From CAVQJU01 sp963712905 (GTDB lineage Bacteria; Acidobacteriota; Vicinamibacteria; Vicinamibacterales; CAVVIG01): DNA of 64,000 nt. Shown here in pieces: positions 33,112-41,230 of this stretch. Numbering within the stretch: position 1 is the stretch's first letter; each line of letters opens with the position of its first letter. The position numbers and the translations under genes are program-made. The stretch is from positions 186,001 to 250,000 of the forward strand of contig CAVQJU010000011.1 in assembly GCA_963712905.1 (NCBI GenBank), read 5' to 3'. The notes under the pieces are model-generated. The model was not told the origin of the DNA. It saw only the letters and a list, made by a program, of their open reading frames with translations, and ran no database searches.

Positions 33112-34085
33112 TTACCTGGTGGCGGTTAGCAGCTCGATCATCGCGGACGACACCGCCGCGGGCTTCTCCCGCGGCAGGAAGTGTCCCGCGCCGGGGATGA
33201 CGCGGCGTGCCACGAGCTTCGCAAACACAGCCTGCTCGGCGGGGGACGCTTCAGGCGCGGGCCTCACGATATCGTCGGCGCCGTACAGGACGACAGCCGG
33301 TACCTCGATCCGGGGCCGCGCCGCCAGCCGGCGTTCCATGGTCTCGAACCGCGGCTCGCCGGGTGCGTTCAGGTTGCGGTGCCGGTAGGAGTGGATGACG
33401 CAATCCACGAAGTCGGGGTTGTCGAACGACACGGCCGTCCTGTCGTACGTCGCGTCGGAAAAGTGCCACGTCGGCGACCACGTCTGCCACAGCAGCTTGC
33501 ACAGCGGACGGCGGTTCGCGGTCAGCCCGAGGCGCCCGCGCTCGGTGTTGAAGTACCACTGATACCAGGATGCAGCCTCTGCCTGCGGCGCGGCGGGTCG
33601 CGGCGGGGAAAAGACGTCCTGGATGGTGTAGCCGCCGGCGAGGACGACGCCGCGCACCCGATTGGGGAAGAGCGCCGCCGCGATCGCTGCCGCACGGCCG
33701 CCCCAGTCGTACCCGGCAACCGCGAACCGGTCCAGGCCCAGCGCGTCGGCGAAATCGATCACGTCCTGTCCGATCGCAGCCTGCTCGGCCATGCGGGGCG
33801 CGGCCGCATCGCGGAATCGCGTTGCCCCGTACCCGCGGAGGTATGGCACCAGCACGCGATGTCCCGCCGCCGCGAGCGGCGGCGCCACTTCATCCCAGGC
33901 CCGCACATCGTCCGGAAACCCGTGCAGCAGAATGATCGGGGAAGCCCGAAGGGCTGCCGGTTTCCTCGAAGCCGATATTCAAGACCGGTGTTTGAATGCT
34001 TCTTTCCGATCGGCGCGCCGCCACGTTGGGCGAGCCCGCCAACCATGGCCATTCCGGAGGACTTGAGGAACGTTCGGCGATTCAT
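33112..34085 (-). CDS. Tat-exported alpha/beta hydrolase, epoxide-hydrolase-like (two frameshifts)
   Basis: About 325 residues. ATG 34085 gives N-R-R-T-F-L-K-S-S-G, a twin-arginine signal. Two single-base insertions near 34010 and in a CCCC run near 33940 separate it from the catalytic part; correcting them reads N-I-G-F-E-E-T-G-S then F-P-I-I-L-L-H-G-F-P-D-D-V-R-A-W-D-E. The hydrolase core has L-P-Y-L-R-G-Y-G, the nucleophile elbow A-G-Y-D-W-G-G-R near 115 (Asp nucleophile as in epoxide or haloalkane hydrolases) and G-A-G-H-F-L-P-R-E (His). The G-Y-D-W-G elbow favours epoxide hydrolase over esterase. It is the third gene downstream of none: flanked by the sigma/DGPF pair and a divergent cupin. 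Confidence 0.8.
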
Positions 34086-34107
34086 AACGACTGAGTTTAC
34101 CGCCAGC

Positions 34108-34164
34108 TCGCTCGACCCGCCCGACTCGCCCGACTTGCCCGACTTGCCCGACCCGCCCGGCCTG
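34108..34164. repeat. CCCGACTTG short tandem repeat
   Basis: About six imperfect 9-10 base words (CGACCCGCC, CGACTCGCC, CGACTTGCC twice, CGACCCGCC) in the divergent gap between the hydrolase and the cupin. It resembles the other short-word blocks at 7676, 35666 and 41184 in design but not in sequence. Confidence 0.75.
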
Positions 34165-34170
34165 CTAGTA

Positions 34171-34184
34171 TCTGACGTGTCAGA
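34171..34184. promoter_or_regulatory. Perfect 14-bp inverted repeat operator candidate
   Basis: TCTGAC-GT-GTCAGA has perfect six-base arms around a two-base centre. It ends about ten bases before the cupin ATG (34195) and overlaps the Shine-Dalgarno GAGGGAG. It could be a repressor operator or a small mRNA hairpin controlling translation of the cupin/phosphotriesterase pair. No regulator is known. Confidence 0.45.
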
Positions 34185-34194
34185 GGGAGTAACC

Positions 34195-34620
34195 ATGAAA
34201 CGAATCCTGCTCGCCTGCTCGTTCTTCGTGCTGTTTGCCGGGTCGGCTGCCTGGATGAGCGCCCAGCAGCCCGCCGCCGACCCCGAAGCGTCCCGGTTCA
34301 CCGGGCAGACCGCGCCGCTCGATGCGGCCGGCGCCGTCGCGGGCCGCCGCCGTTTCGAGCCCGGTGCGCGCACGGCCTGGCACAGCCATCCGAGGGGCCA
34401 GCTCCTCTTCGTCCAGGAGGGCCGGGCGCGTATTCAGAAGAAAGGACAGCCGTTCAAGGATTTCGGTCCCGGTGAAAGCGACTTCACCGGTCCCGACATC
34501 GTCCACTGGCACGGGGCCACGCCGGCGAGCCCGCTCGTGCACGTGGCGGTCGGCTTCGGCGGCGAAACGAAGTGGCTGGACAAAGTTACCGATGACGAAT
34601 ACGCCGGCCGATCGAAATAG
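34195..34620 (+). CDS. Exported small cupin protein
   Basis: 141 residues with signal peptide (L-L-A-C-S-F-F-V-L-F-A-G-S-A-A, cleavage near S-A-Q-Q). Single cupin: R-R-F-E-P-G-A-R-T-A-W-H-S-H-P-R-G (motif 1, about 55-70) and D-I-V-H-W-H-G-A-T-P (motif 2, near 105). Resembles carboxymuconolactone-decarboxylase-linked or quercetinase-like cupins. Stop overlaps the ATG of the following phosphotriesterase-like gene by about 29 bases, indicating a tight operon. Confidence 0.87.
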   Translation: MKRILLACSFFVLFAGSAAWMSAQQPAADPEASRFTGQTAPLDAAGAVAGRRRFEPGARTAWHSHPRGQLLFVQEGRARIQKKGQPFKDFGPGESDFTGPDIVHWHGATPASPLVHVAVGFGGETKWLDKVTDDEYAGRSK

Positions 34621-35662
34621 CCGCGGGCGGATCAGCCGCCGCGAGATGCTCGGCGTGCTCGCCGCCGGCGCGGGCGCGGGCTTCGGTTTCGCACACGGCC
34701 AGGGCGGCGGCGGTCCGGTGATCCGCACCGTGCTGGGGGACGTGACCCCCGCGTCGCTCGGCACGACGGCCACGCTTTTTCACGAGCACCTGTCGTTCGA
34801 GTGGGCGAAGGTCCGCGGCCCCGGCGGGCGCGGCCCGCAAACGGGCCCGGAGAAAGACGTGGCTCTGGTCGCGGAGCAGATCAACGCGGCGGCCGCCGAG
34901 AACGTCGGGTGCATCGTCGACGCGGGCACGACCGACATCGGGCGCGACGTCGGGTTCCTGAAGGAAGTCGCCGGGCGGACGCGCGTGCACATCGTGGCGT
35001 GCGGCGGGCTCTACATGCAGCGGACGTATCCGCCCGATCTCGCGGCGAAGTCGGAAGAGCAGATCGCGGACGATCTGGTCCGCGACTCAAACGTGAATCG
35101 GTACGGCGCGTTCGGCGAGATTGGCGAGACGCCCGACGCGCCGATGAGCGCCGACGAACGCAAGGTGTTCCGTTCGGTCGGCCGGGCTCACCTGCGCACG
35201 AACCTGCCGATCTTCACGCACAACGCCTACGGAACCGGGCCGAATGTGCCCCGGGACGCCGCCCTGCATCAACTCGACGCCTTCGAGTCCGTGGGCGTCA
35301 GGCCGGGGCGCGTCGCGATTGGCCACACCTGTTGTCTCGACGACCCGTCGGCGGGCGTGATCAAGGACATCGCGAAGCGCGGGGCGTTTGTCGGCTTCGA
35401 TCGCGTGACGGGCGGCCAGGTTCCGGACGAGAAGAAGGTGCAGATGCTGCTGGCCTTCCTCGATGCCGGGTATGCCGACAACCTGTTGCTGTCGGCTGAC
35501 TACAACTTCACCGCTCGCAGCGCGGCGCGTCCGGGATATGGCAGCACGCTGACGGTGTTCGTGCCGAAGCTTCGCCAGGCAGGGGTGAGCGAGCAGGTGA
35601 TTCGACGCGTGACGATCGAGAACCCGCGGCGCTTCCTCGGGTTCGTGCCGGCCTCGCGCTGA
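34592..35662 (+). CDS. Tat-exported phosphotriesterase-homology (PHP-like) amidohydrolase
   Basis: 356 residues from ATG 34592, inside the cupin 3' end. Twin-arginine signal I-S-R-R-E-M-L-G-V-L-A-A-G. TIM-barrel metal site: F-H-E-H-L-S-F (H-x-H near 64), F-G-E-I-G-E-T (Glu where true phosphotriesterases have a carboxylated Lys), I-F-T-H-N-A-Y, I-G-H-T-C-C and L-L-L-S-A-D. The Glu puts it with E. coli PHP-like proteins and lactonase-like relatives rather than with organophosphatases. Likely substrate is a lactone or ester in the periplasm. Paired with a cupin, as many small secreted enzyme genes are here. Confidence 0.87.
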   Translation: MTNTPADRNSRGRISRREMLGVLAAGAGAGFGFAHGQGGGGPVIRTVLGDVTPASLGTTATLFHEHLSFEWAKVRGPGGRGPQTGPEKDVALVAEQINAAAAENVGCIVDAGTTDIGRDVGFLKEVAGRTRVHIVACGGLYMQRTYPPDLAAKSEEQIADDLVRDSNVNRYGAFGEIGETPDAPMSADERKVFRSVGRAHLRTNLPIFTHNAYGTGPNVPRDAALHQLDAFESVGVRPGRVAIGHTCCLDDPSAGVIKDIAKRGAFVGFDRVTGGQVPDEKKVQMLLAFLDAGYADNLLLSADYNFTARSAARPGYGSTLTVFVPKLRQAGVSEQVIRRVTIENPRRFLGFVPASR

Positions 35663-35665
35663 AGA

Positions 35666-35827
35666 CTTTGGTCCTTGGGCCCTGGTTCTTGGGCCTTGGT
35701 CCGTCCTTAGTCCGTTTTAGACCCGACCTCCGTCCTCAGTCCTGCGGTCGGCGGGGCGAGGACCAAGGACAACGGACGGACCAGGGACCATGGACGGACC
35801 AGGGCCCAGGAACCAAGTACCAAGGAC
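35666..35827. repeat. GGTCCTTGG-word inverted tandem repeat
   Basis: The left half (35666-35720) reads repeated TTGGTCC, TTGGGCC, TTGGTCC, TTAGTCC words; the right half (35757-35827) reads the reverse-complement words GGACCAAGG, GGACCAGGG, GGACCAGGG, GGAACCAAG. Together they make an imperfect hairpin of over 60 bases per arm with a ~35-base unpaired centre, between convergent stop codons of the phosphotriesterase-like and HEAT genes. Confidence 0.85.
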
Positions 35828-35830
35828 TAT

Positions 35831-37177
35831 TCAGTCGAACCGCGGCGCCGCGGTAATCCGCCGGACCGCGCGTTCAGCGTTCTTTGCGACCGTTGCGTCG
35901 TTGTCGCGCTCGAGTTCCTGGAGCGCCGGCAGCGCGGCCTTGTCACCCATCAAGCCCAGGACGTCCGCAAATTCGGCGCGGCCGAACGCGCTCTTGGGGC
36001 GCGAGGCGAACAGCGCCGGGCGGTCGGCGGGCTGCGTTTCGTGCAGGTACTCGCGCGCCAGGTCCTTGGTCGGCAGCTTCTCCAACGCCCGAACGAGCTC
36101 GTCCAGATACTCCTTCCGTCCGAGGCGCAGCAGGCCGAAGGCCTGCGCCGTCTGAACGCGCGCGTTCTTCTCGGTCAGCCGATCCGCCGACATCAGCGTG
36201 AGGAGCGACGCATCGGCCAGACGCGCGAGTCCCTCGTTGGCATACGTCCGGATGGTGACGTCCTTGTCGGCCTTGTTGCCCAGGAAGAGGGACCGTGAGT
36301 CCGGCGACCCGATGTCCGCCAGCGCAGACAGGGCGAGCGGCCGTGCTTTGTCGGCAGGCTTCGAATCTTCGAAGACGCGCGTGAGGTCAGGCACAGCTTC
36401 CCGGTATCTGAGCGCGCCGAGGGCGATGATGATCTCGTTGCGGACCTTTTCCACGTTGAGATTGAGTCCCGGCAGCAGGCGATCGCCGACCGACGCGTCG
36501 CCGATCTTCTTCAGGGCGCGCACCGACTGGAATCGCACCTCCGGATCGCGGTCCTGGCCGAGGGCCTGCACCAGCTCGGGAATCGCGGCAGATCCCCGCA
36601 GGATGCCCAATCCCTGGCTCGCCGCCCGCCGGATGCCGTCTTCGCTGTCGCTCATCCTCGCGCGAAGCGCCGTGATGACCGACGCGTCGACGGGAACGTC
36701 AGGTTCGACCACGGTGCCGGCGTGTTCGTCCAGCCATGGGTTGATGAGGTTTCCGAATTTCATGAGCGCCGCGGTCGGGCCCGACTCGCGCGGCAGGTGC
36801 AGGTTGACCAGCGCGTGTACCGAGCGGTCGCGGATGTCTGCTTCGCTGTCGGCGGAGAGTTGCACGAAACCAGGCAGCGTCTGGATGTCGTTCATCTCCT
36901 CGAGCGTGAGCTCCAGCTGGCGGCGGACGCCCGCGTCGGGGTCCTCCGTCAAAGGCAGCAGGGCCGGAATGGACGGCAGGAACTTGGCTGTGCCGAGCTG
37001 GCGAGCGGCGTCTGTCCGCCGCCCCGCATCGGGGTTCTTGAGGTCGTAAATCAGGCTGTCCGTGGACACCTGGCGCACGGTCTGCGCGCCGGCGGAGCTC
37101 GCGCTCAATGCGGCGCACAGCGTCAGTACAACAGGAAGAACGGCCGGCAGCCGCCGGGCTTTTACCTCAAAACGCAT
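35831..37177 (-). CDS. Exported HEAT-repeat protein
   Basis: 448 residues with a signal peptide (L-P-V-V-L-T-L-C-A-A-L-S-A, cleavage near A-G-A-Q). About ten HEAT-type helical repeats follow, each with a (A/L)-(x)-L-G-x-L-R or D-x-x-V-R pattern (for example D-P-D-A-G-V-R-R, D-R-D-P-E-V-R-F, A-L-G-A-L-R-Y-R-E-A-V). HEAT solenoids are binding scaffolds, here in the periplasm or outer surface. No enzyme motif is seen. Divergent from the VOC gene by a 204-base gap; a GTC-rich gap with no clear promoter. Confidence 0.85.
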   Translation of the reverse strand: MRFEVKARRLPAVLPVVLTLCAALSASSAGAQTVRQVSTDSLIYDLKNPDAGRRTDAARQLGTAKFLPSIPALLPLTEDPDAGVRRQLELTLEEMNDIQTLPGFVQLSADSEADIRDRSVHALVNLHLPRESGPTAALMKFGNLINPWLDEHAGTVVEPDVPVDASVITALRARMSDSEDGIRRAASQGLGILRGSAAIPELVQALGQDRDPEVRFQSVRALKKIGDASVGDRLLPGLNLNVEKVRNEIIIALGALRYREAVPDLTRVFEDSKPADKARPLALSALADIGSPDSRSLFLGNKADKDVTIRTYANEGLARLADASLLTLMSADRLTEKNARVQTAQAFGLLRLGRKEYLDELVRALEKLPTKDLAREYLHETQPADRPALFASRPKSAFGRAEFADVLGLMGDKAALPALQELERDNDATVAKNAERAVRRITAAPRFD

Positions 37178-37381
37178 AGTCTTCTCCTCGAGAAAGTCCG
37201 CGCTGTCCCGGAGTACTACTTGCCAGTGCCAGGCGCTGGATTCGCTTGGCGATTGTTACGACGCCGTCCCGGTGGAGTTGGACGGGCGCGCAACAGGGAG
37301 GAAAATCTGGGGAAGTGTACCACGGCGGGGCGCGTGCTGCGTCAAGCTGGTCCATAATAAACGTCCCGTCAGGAGGACCTC

Positions 37382-38240
37382 ATGCGTCGTTCGTTCACCG
37401 TGGCCGTCGCCGCCCTCGTTTGTGCGCTGGGCGCAACCGCCGGCGCGCAGCTCTCGAACAAGGAAGCGCCGGTCATCGTCGGCCATTTTCATCTCAACGT
37501 CACGAGCGTCGAGGCGCACAGAAAGTTCTGGGTGGATACCCTCGGCGGGACGGCGGAGAAGATCGGCGGGCAGGACGCCATCAGGTTCCCCGACACCGTG
37601 CTCATCCTGCGCGTGCAGCCGCCAACGGGCCCGACCAGGGGCACGGCGTTCGATCACATCGGCTTCGCGGTTCCGGATGTCCCCGCGTTGACGACGAAAG
37701 TCGTGGCGAACGGCTATCAGCTGACGACGGGCCGCGAGCCCGTGCCCGGCCAGGCGGCCGCGGCGGCGACGGGAACCGCAGCGCCCTACGGGAGGTTTTC
37801 GTACCTGGTGGGCCCCGACGGCGCGAAGGTCGAGCTCGTCACCAACGAGGACAAGAGCGGTCCGCCCATCAAGTATCACCACGTGCACTTCATCAACAAG
37901 CAGTACGTCGAGATGCAGCAGTGGTACATGAAGGCCTTCGACGCCACGCTGCGTCCGGGCCAGACGGATTTCTTCATCGGCGCCGATCTGCCCGGCGTCG
38001 GCTACAGCCTGAACTTCTTTCGGTGGGAAGGCGACCAGACGGTCACTCACGTGCCCACGGCCGGCCGCGTCGTCGATCACGTCGGGTTCGAAGTCCGGAA
38101 TCTCTATCGAGTTCTGCAGGAAGCTCGAAGCCAAGGGGATCAAGCTGACGAAACCGTATAGCAAGTCCGGCACCACGGCCTCGGCGTTCATCACCGATCC
38201 GTGGGGCGTGTCGATCGAGCTGACGGAGGGTTTGAAATAA
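37382..38240 (+). CDS. Exported two-module VOC (glyoxalase-like) protein (one frameshift)
   Basis: About 285 residues. Signal peptide (V-A-V-A-A-L-V-C-A-L-G-A, cleavage near A-G-A-Q), then two vicinal-oxygen-chelate modules: F-H-L-N-V-T-S-V near 35 with A-F-D-H-I-G-F-A-V-P near 85, and Y-H-H-V-H-F-I-N near 165 with V-D-H-V-G-F-E-V near 240. One base is inserted near 38115; correcting it joins E-V-R-N-L to E-F-C-R-K-L-E-A-K-G and the end T-D-P-W-G-V-S-I-E-L-T-E-G. Metal-binding His and Glu positions are recognisable, so a dioxygenase, isomerase or resistance-type VOC enzyme is possible. Stop codon is directly followed by a TGAAA-loop hairpin. Confidence 0.83.
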
Positions 38241-38264
38241 CGGACGCGGGCCTGAAAGGCCCGC
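38241..38264. repeat. TGAAA-loop hairpin between convergent genes
   Basis: GCGGGCC/GGCCCGC arms around TGAAA, followed by GCTACGT, start one base after the VOC stop and end at the RsmE stop codon. Positioned as a bidirectional terminator. Confidence 0.8.
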
Positions 38265-38265
38265 G

Positions 38266-38988
38266 CTACGTGTGCGGCGCGTCGTGCACGAGCGCCAGGA
38301 GCGCGATGCACGCGGTGTCGGTACGGAGCGTTCGCGGGCCCATGCTCACGGGCGTGAACCCACGCGCATTAAGCAGCGCGGTCTCGAATGCATTCCAGCC
38401 GCCTTCGGGTCCGACGGCCAGCAGGACGCGTTCTCCTGCACGCCCGCGCGCGGCCGACGTCGCGGGCAGAGTGGCGGCCGGGTCGGCGACCAGACGCAGT
38501 CCGGCCGGGAACAATCGATCCAGCTCGTCCTCGACCAGCACCTTGAACTGACGATGAATCGACACGCGCGGCAGGCGCGTGTCGCGTGCCTGTTGCAAGC
38601 CCTCGACGAGCAGCGGCCGGTAGCATTCGGGCGTCAGCACGTGCGTGTCGAAGTAATTCCGCTCGACCCGCTCGGCGTTGGTCAGGATGATCCGGGCGAC
38701 GCCCATCGCGGCGATTTGCGCCCACAGGCGCCGCATCACTTTTGGCCGCGGAAGCGCCAGCAGCAGATCGACATCCGGCACGGGCGGCGCGTCCGTCTCG
38801 AACGCGCAGCGAAGCGTGACCGTCTCGCCGGCGATCGATTCCACCGTGGCCGTGCCGCGCGGGCCGTCGACGACTCCCACGCGGACCTGCTGGCCGGGCT
38901 CGACATGCAGGACATGAAGCAGGTGGCGGCCGCGCGCTCCGTCCAACGTGACATGTTCACTGGCGGCCTCGAGGAGCAGCAGGTTCAC
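38266..38988 (-). CDS. rsmE: 16S rRNA (uracil-1498-N3)-methyltransferase
   Basis: 240 residues from GTG 38988, the usual length of RsmE. The N-terminal PUA-like domain (V-N-L-L-L-L-E, R-G-R-H-L-L-H-V-L) is followed by the SPOUT knot: L-A-V-G-P-E-G-G-W-N-A-F-E near 205 and M-G-P-R-T-L-R-T-D-T-A near 225, the SAM-binding trefoil signature. Methylates U1498 in the decoding centre. The start overlaps the stop of the upstream DUF4440 gene by four bases (GTGA), so it is translationally coupled to an exported protein of unknown function, an odd partner for a housekeeping enzyme. Confidence 0.93.
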   Translation of the reverse strand: MNLLLLEAASEHVTLDGARGRHLLHVLHVEPGQQVRVGVVDGPRGTATVESIAGETVTLRCAFETDAPPVPDVDLLLALPRPKVMRRLWAQIAAMGVARIILTNAERVERNYFDTHVLTPECYRPLLVEGLQQARDTRLPRVSIHRQFKVLVEDELDRLFPAGLRLVADPAATLPATSAARGRAGERVLLAVGPEGGWNAFETALLNARGFTPVSMGPRTLRTDTACIALLALVHDAPHT

Positions 38989-39497
38989 GGCCGCGGCCGG
39001 GCCGCGGTCGGATCGATTCCTGCCGGCGAAACGGTGGGCCCGTGCACCGTCCGATGCGACAGGAACTTCCACTGCCCGTCGCGCCTCGCGTACACGCGTT
39101 CGAACCAGATGGAGTTGAGCTGCCCCGGGTTGCCGGAGCGGTTTCCGGGCACATACAGGCTGACGTAGCGTCCGTACGTGATGACGATGTCGCCGTGAAC
39201 TTCAGTTTTGACCGAATCGAGGTCGTGGACGAGGTATTCCTTCGCGGCGACCCGCTTGAGGAAGGCGGCCTTGTCGTCTTCCATCAGGGGCTTGCCGCCG
39301 GTCGTCCAGCCGTCGCCGTGCACGAAGCGAAAATCGTCGGAGAGGACGCCGTCCACGAACGCGACGTCTCCGCGAACGACAGCGGCCTCGATTTTCTGTT
39401 CGAGGGCGAGCACTTCCGCCGCCGCCCGGTTGGCCGTGTCCGGAGGTGGCGGCTGAACAGCCGCCAGACCGATCATCGCGGCAAGGAGCCATGGCAT
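38985..39497 (-). CDS. Exported DUF4440/SnoaL-like protein
   Basis: 170 residues. Short signal (M-P-W-L-L-A-A-M-I-G-L-A-A-V) then an NTF2-like fold: A-L-E-Q-K-I-E-A-A-V-V-R-G-D, F-V-D-G-V-L-S-D-D-F-R-F-V-H and a final G-Q-W-K-F-L-S-H-R-T. Such proteins are often ketosteroid-isomerase-like enzymes or small-molecule binders. First gene of a two-gene unit with rsmE; the start codon of the NIPSNAP gene lies 18 bases upstream of its own coding region on the same strand. Confidence 0.85.
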   Translation of the reverse strand: MPWLLAAMIGLAAVQPPPPDTANRAAAEVLALEQKIEAAVVRGDVAFVDGVLSDDFRFVHGDGWTTGGKPLMEDDKAAFLKRVAAKEYLVHDLDSVKTEVHGDIVITYGRYVSLYVPGNRSGNPGQLNSIWFERVYARRDGQWKFLSHRTVHGPTVSPAGIDPTAARPRP

Positions 39498-39515
39498 GAC
39501 GATCGTGCTCCGGTC

Positions 39516-39968
39516 CTACGGTTTGATCGCGATCGCCGTCTGCGGTCCGCTCGGCACCATGTCGATGTTGTGCGCCTTGACGATCAGGCGGTTGACCGGG
39601 TCGCGCTCCTGCTTGAGCACGACTTCCGCGAACTCCGGATCGTCGCGCGCGGCTTTGAGGCGCTTGTCGCGTTCTTCTTTCGACGGGTACCCGCGGATGT
39701 AGATGAAGGTGTCCTCGGCGTCGATGCCGAGTTCCTTGTCGGTTTCCTGCGGAATCCAGTAGCCGACGTTCGTGATGTTGTAACGGGCGTAAATGGACGC
39801 GGTCCGGCTGGCGAACCGCGCGGCGAGGGCGTCGCGCTTGCCGGGCTGGGCCTTGTAGATGCGCAGCTCGTAGAACCCGGGCGCCCGCTGCTGCTGTGCC
39901 TGCCCCCAGGCGACCCCACCGACGCCAATCGACAATCCGAGGATGGCGGCCAGCTTCCACTTCAGCAT
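39516..39968 (-). CDS. Exported NIPSNAP-family protein
   Basis: 150 residues. Signal peptide ends V-A-W-G-Q-A. The ferredoxin-like dimer fold is recognised by F-Y-E-L-R-I-Y-K-A near 32, a second strand F-I-Y-I-R-G-Y-P-S and the late V-N-R-L-I-V-K-A. NIPSNAP proteins have no firm enzymatic activity; bacterial exported ones often sit near dehydrogenases. Probably cotranscribed with the DUF4440 and rsmE genes. Confidence 0.87.
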   Translation of the reverse strand: MLKWKLAAILGLSIGVGGVAWGQAQQQRAPGFYELRIYKAQPGKRDALAARFASRTASIYARYNITNVGYWIPQETDKELGIDAEDTFIYIRGYPSKEERDKRLKAARDDPEFAEVVLKQERDPVNRLIVKAHNIDMVPSGPQTAIAIKP

Positions 39969-39988
39969 GGGAGTTCCTCCTGCGCATG

Positions 39989-40043
39989 CGTAGCGGCCGG
40001 CTTCAGCCGGCCGTCGACGTCCGCCTCAAGGCGGACGCTACTG
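39989..40043. repeat. Double hairpin of the TGAAA-loop family (TTCA/TCAA loops)
   Basis: Arms GGCCGGC/GCCGGCC around TTCA and GTCCGCC/GGCGGAC around TCAA, flanked by GTAGC and GCTAC, form two consecutive hairpins and a closing outer stem (CGTAGC/GCTACTG). Located in the divergent gap between NIPSNAP and the Gfo/Idh/MocA gene. Confidence 0.8.
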
Positions 40044-40092
40044 TAACGTTTTCGGCGAAGGATTGCGATACGCGATCGCTATAATTGCCCGG

Positions 40093-41184
40093 TTGAACGA
40101 GCACCGTACGACCCGTCGTCGCCTGCTGCAGCAGGCGGGAACGCTGGCCATCGGCGGGTTTGCGGCAACCGCCTTCGCGCAACCCGCCCGCAGGCGGCCG
40201 CAACGCGTGGCGGTGATCGGCGCGGATCACTATCACGCGACTTCGACGCCCAACTATCTGCGGATCCTGCAGAGCCAGAAGCTCGACATCGCCGGCGTTC
40301 ACGCGCCCGATGCTGCGGTGGCCTCGAAGTGGGCGGGGCAGTACGGGAGCACGGCGTTCACCGACTATCGCGTGATGATCGAGAAGACGAAGCCGGAGTT
40401 CGTCGTCGCGCTCGGACATCATGCGGCCATGCCGGCGGAGTTTCGTTTTCTGGTCGAGACGGGTACTCCGTTCCTGATGGAGAAGCCCTGGGGGACCGAC
40501 GCGAAGACCGTCAGCGGGCTGGCCGATCTCGCGGAATCGAAGAAGGCGTGGGCCGCGGTGCCGATGCCGTTCCGCTACAGCTGGTTCGCCGAGACGGCCG
40601 TCGCGATGCGCGACCGCGGCGAGCTCGGCACGTTGTCGCACGGCCTCATGCGGTTCAACCAGCCGGGGGTACAGCGGTACCGCGATCTCGGCAGCCCGTG
40701 GATGCTCTCGAAGGCCGAGACCGGGGGCGGCGCGCTGATCAACCTCGGCATCCACGGCTTCGATCTCTGCCGCTTCCTGACCGGCGAAGAGCCGACGGTG
40801 GTGTCGGCCGTCACGAGCCACGCCATCCACAAACTCGAGATCGAAGACTACGCGCACGTCACACTGCGCACGCCGAAGGGCGTGGTGTTCCTGAACGAGG
40901 CCAGCTACACGTTTCCCGGCAACGGTTCCGATCAGGAACGGAAGATCTCGGGCGAGAAAGCGTTTCTGCGCGCGACGCCGGCAGGCGAGGGCGTGCAGAT
41001 CAGCGGGCCCGGCCGCAGCGAGACGATCATGGCGCCTGATGGATACCTGAGCGGCTGGCCGCGCGTGGTGAACGAGTGCCTGGATCGAATTGGACGCGGC
41101 GACCCTCCACCGGCGACGGCGCGCGACTGCGCACGTGCGGTGTCGCTCATCTTCGACGCATACCGGCTCGCGGGGGAAACATAG
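40093..41184 (+). CDS. Tat-exported Gfo/Idh/MocA-family oxidoreductase
   Basis: 363 residues from TTG 40093 (an ATG is not available in frame nearby). Twin-arginine signal R-T-T-R-R-R-L-L-Q-Q-A-G. The Rossmann part starts V-A-V-I-G-A-D-H-Y-H-A-T (degenerate relative to G-x-G-x-x-G), and the catalytic-region motif M-E-K-P-W-G near 135 carries the conserved Lys. The C-terminal domain has G-G-G-A-L-I-N-L-G-I-H-G-F-D-L, the usual H-x-x-D pattern. NAD(P)-dependent sugar or inositol-type dehydrogenase, possibly periplasmic with a tightly bound cofactor. Followed by a short direct repeat and an MBL gene. Confidence 0.85.
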   Translation: MNEHRTTRRRLLQQAGTLAIGGFAATAFAQPARRRPQRVAVIGADHYHATSTPNYLRILQSQKLDIAGVHAPDAAVASKWAGQYGSTAFTDYRVMIEKTKPEFVVALGHHAAMPAEFRFLVETGTPFLMEKPWGTDAKTVSGLADLAESKKAWAAVPMPFRYSWFAETAVAMRDRGELGTLSHGLMRFNQPGVQRYRDLGSPWMLSKAETGGGALINLGIHGFDLCRFLTGEEPTVVSAVTSHAIHKLEIEDYAHVTLRTPKGVVFLNEASYTFPGNGSDQERKISGEKAFLRATPAGEGVQISGPGRSETIMAPDGYLSGWPRVVNECLDRIGRGDPPPATARDCARAVSLIFDAYRLAGET

Positions 41185-41224
41185 GTCGGGTAGGTCAGGT
41201 GGGTCGGGTAGGTCAGGTGGGGAA
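41184..41224. repeat. GGTCGGGTAGGTCAGGTGG direct repeat
   Basis: AGGTCGGGTAGGTCAGGTGG occurs twice in tandem with little change, made of four ~10-base words (GGGTAGGTCA, GGTGGGTCGG). Placed between the oxidoreductase stop and the following MBL start. Partially related in word content to the CCCGACTTG block at 34108. Confidence 0.8.
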
Positions 41225-41230
41225 GAAACA

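Noticed and set aside
34592..35662. Organophosphate-degrading phosphotriesterase
   Set aside because: The carboxylated Lys position is Glu (F-G-E-I-G-E), which places it with PHP-like proteins of other substrate range.
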